Assembly (NCBI GenBank): GCA_012961655.1
Contig: DTYX01000591.1
Span: 1-5,651, forward strand
DNA: 5,651 bases
Direction of reading: 5' to 3'
DNA from: Candidatus Poribacteria bacterium
Lineage (GTDB): Bacteria; Poribacteria; WGA-4E; DTYX01
In this document: piece after piece, positions 5,229 to 5,651 of the stretch
Layout of the letters: every line of letters starts with the position of its first letter
Position numbering within the stretch: position 1 is the first letter of the stretch
The notes under the pieces: model-generated
Seen by the model: only the letters and a program-made list of their open reading frames with translations
What the model was told of the DNA's origin: nothing
Databases searched by the model: none
Program-made: the position numbers and the translations under genes

Positions 5229-5651
5229 ATGAAAAAGTCATACTGGATGTTGCAATTTGCATTAATCGGATTACTTGTTATCTGGGAAATTAATCAGGCG
5301 ATGGGCGCCATAAATATCAGCCAGATTCACTTTGGGTTTAATCCTCCCTATTACAAACGTAACACATGGATGCCGCTACGATTGCGTCTGGAAAACGATG
5401 GGGAGGAATTCAATGGAAAAGTTGAGGTGGAAATAAAAAATATCTTTGCTGGGGTTAACCAGAAATATTCAAGACCTTTGATTCTTCCGCGGAAATCTCT
5501 ACGGAACTTATATTTTTATGTTCTTCTGCGCGGGATTACATCTAAATTCAGCGTCCGTTTGATAGATGCTGAAGGTAAAGAGAAACTTTTGGCAGAATTT
5601 ACTCCCGATGCCCCAAAACGCCGCCAGGATTTTTTAATCTTGGCGTTGACG
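5229..5651 (+). CDS. secreted or membrane-attached protein of unknown function (5' part)
   Basis: The first 141 codons are open to the window edge, so the C-terminus is missing. Residues 1-27 form a Sec signal peptide or N-terminal anchor: Lys2 and Lys3, a hydrophobic core (about 5-19), and a plausible cleavage site after AMG or AMGA (24-27). The following region alternates hydrophobic and polar residues, with W47-M-P-L-R-L-R-L-E-N-D-G, then F61-x-G-x-V-x-V, Y80-S-R-P and L86-P-R-K-S. This is the look of a beta-sandwich domain in which a Trp-Pro-Leu strand precedes an N-[DG]-G turn. Similar layouts occur in the extracellular N-terminus of large uncharacterised membrane proteins of several bacterial phyla, but I cannot name a family. 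It has its own promoter and ribosome site and diverges from the hydrolase. Confidence 0.8.
   Translation, partial: MKKSYWMLQFALIGLLVIWEINQAMGAINISQIHFGFNPPYYKRNTWMPLRLRLENDGEEFNGKVEVEIKNIFAGVNQKYSRPLILPRKSLRNLYFYVLLRGITSKFSVRLIDAEGKEKLLAEFTPDAPKRRQDFLILALT

Overview
The window is bacterial DNA of moderate GC, with Shine-Dalgarno sites, sigma70-type promoters and the standard genetic code. Nothing here fixes the phylum. The divergent DNA gyrase subunit A, the orphan metal-dependent hydrolase and the secreted protein of unknown function would suit an uncultured lineage, but that is inference.

Layout. Bases 1-193 are a leader with no clear gene, apart from a possible 3' end of an upstream frame and a 9-codon mini-ORF. 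Bases 194-3766 (+) encode GyrA as a 1190-residue precursor. It is interrupted at residues 112-479 by a 368-residue intein (527-1630), which leaves an 822-residue mature GyrA after splicing. The intein carries an HNH-type homing nuclease and about eight short helical repeats that look like a DNA-binding array. It lies 12 residues before the catalytic tyrosine, so gyrase cannot be active until it splices. Bases 3767-4111 hold no protein gene that I trust. They do hold a very good promoter (TTGACA-17-TACAAT with an extended -10), and its predicted start falls on an 85-nt segment closed by a perfect 9-bp stem. I propose this as a stand-alone structured RNA of unknown class. A palindromic, operator-like site follows. 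Bases 4112-4993 (-) encode a TIM-barrel amidohydrolase (Amidohydro_2/ACMSD-like) that starts at an internal ATG with a good ribosome site. A 235-bp divergent intergenic region holds an imperfect inverted repeat and a promoter. Bases 5229-5651 (+) are the start of a secreted or membrane-attached protein of unknown function that runs off the window.

The genes do not form one operon: gyrA and the hydrolase converge, and the hydrolase and the last gene diverge. The most notable elements are the HNH intein with its repeat array inside GyrA, and the candidate small RNA.
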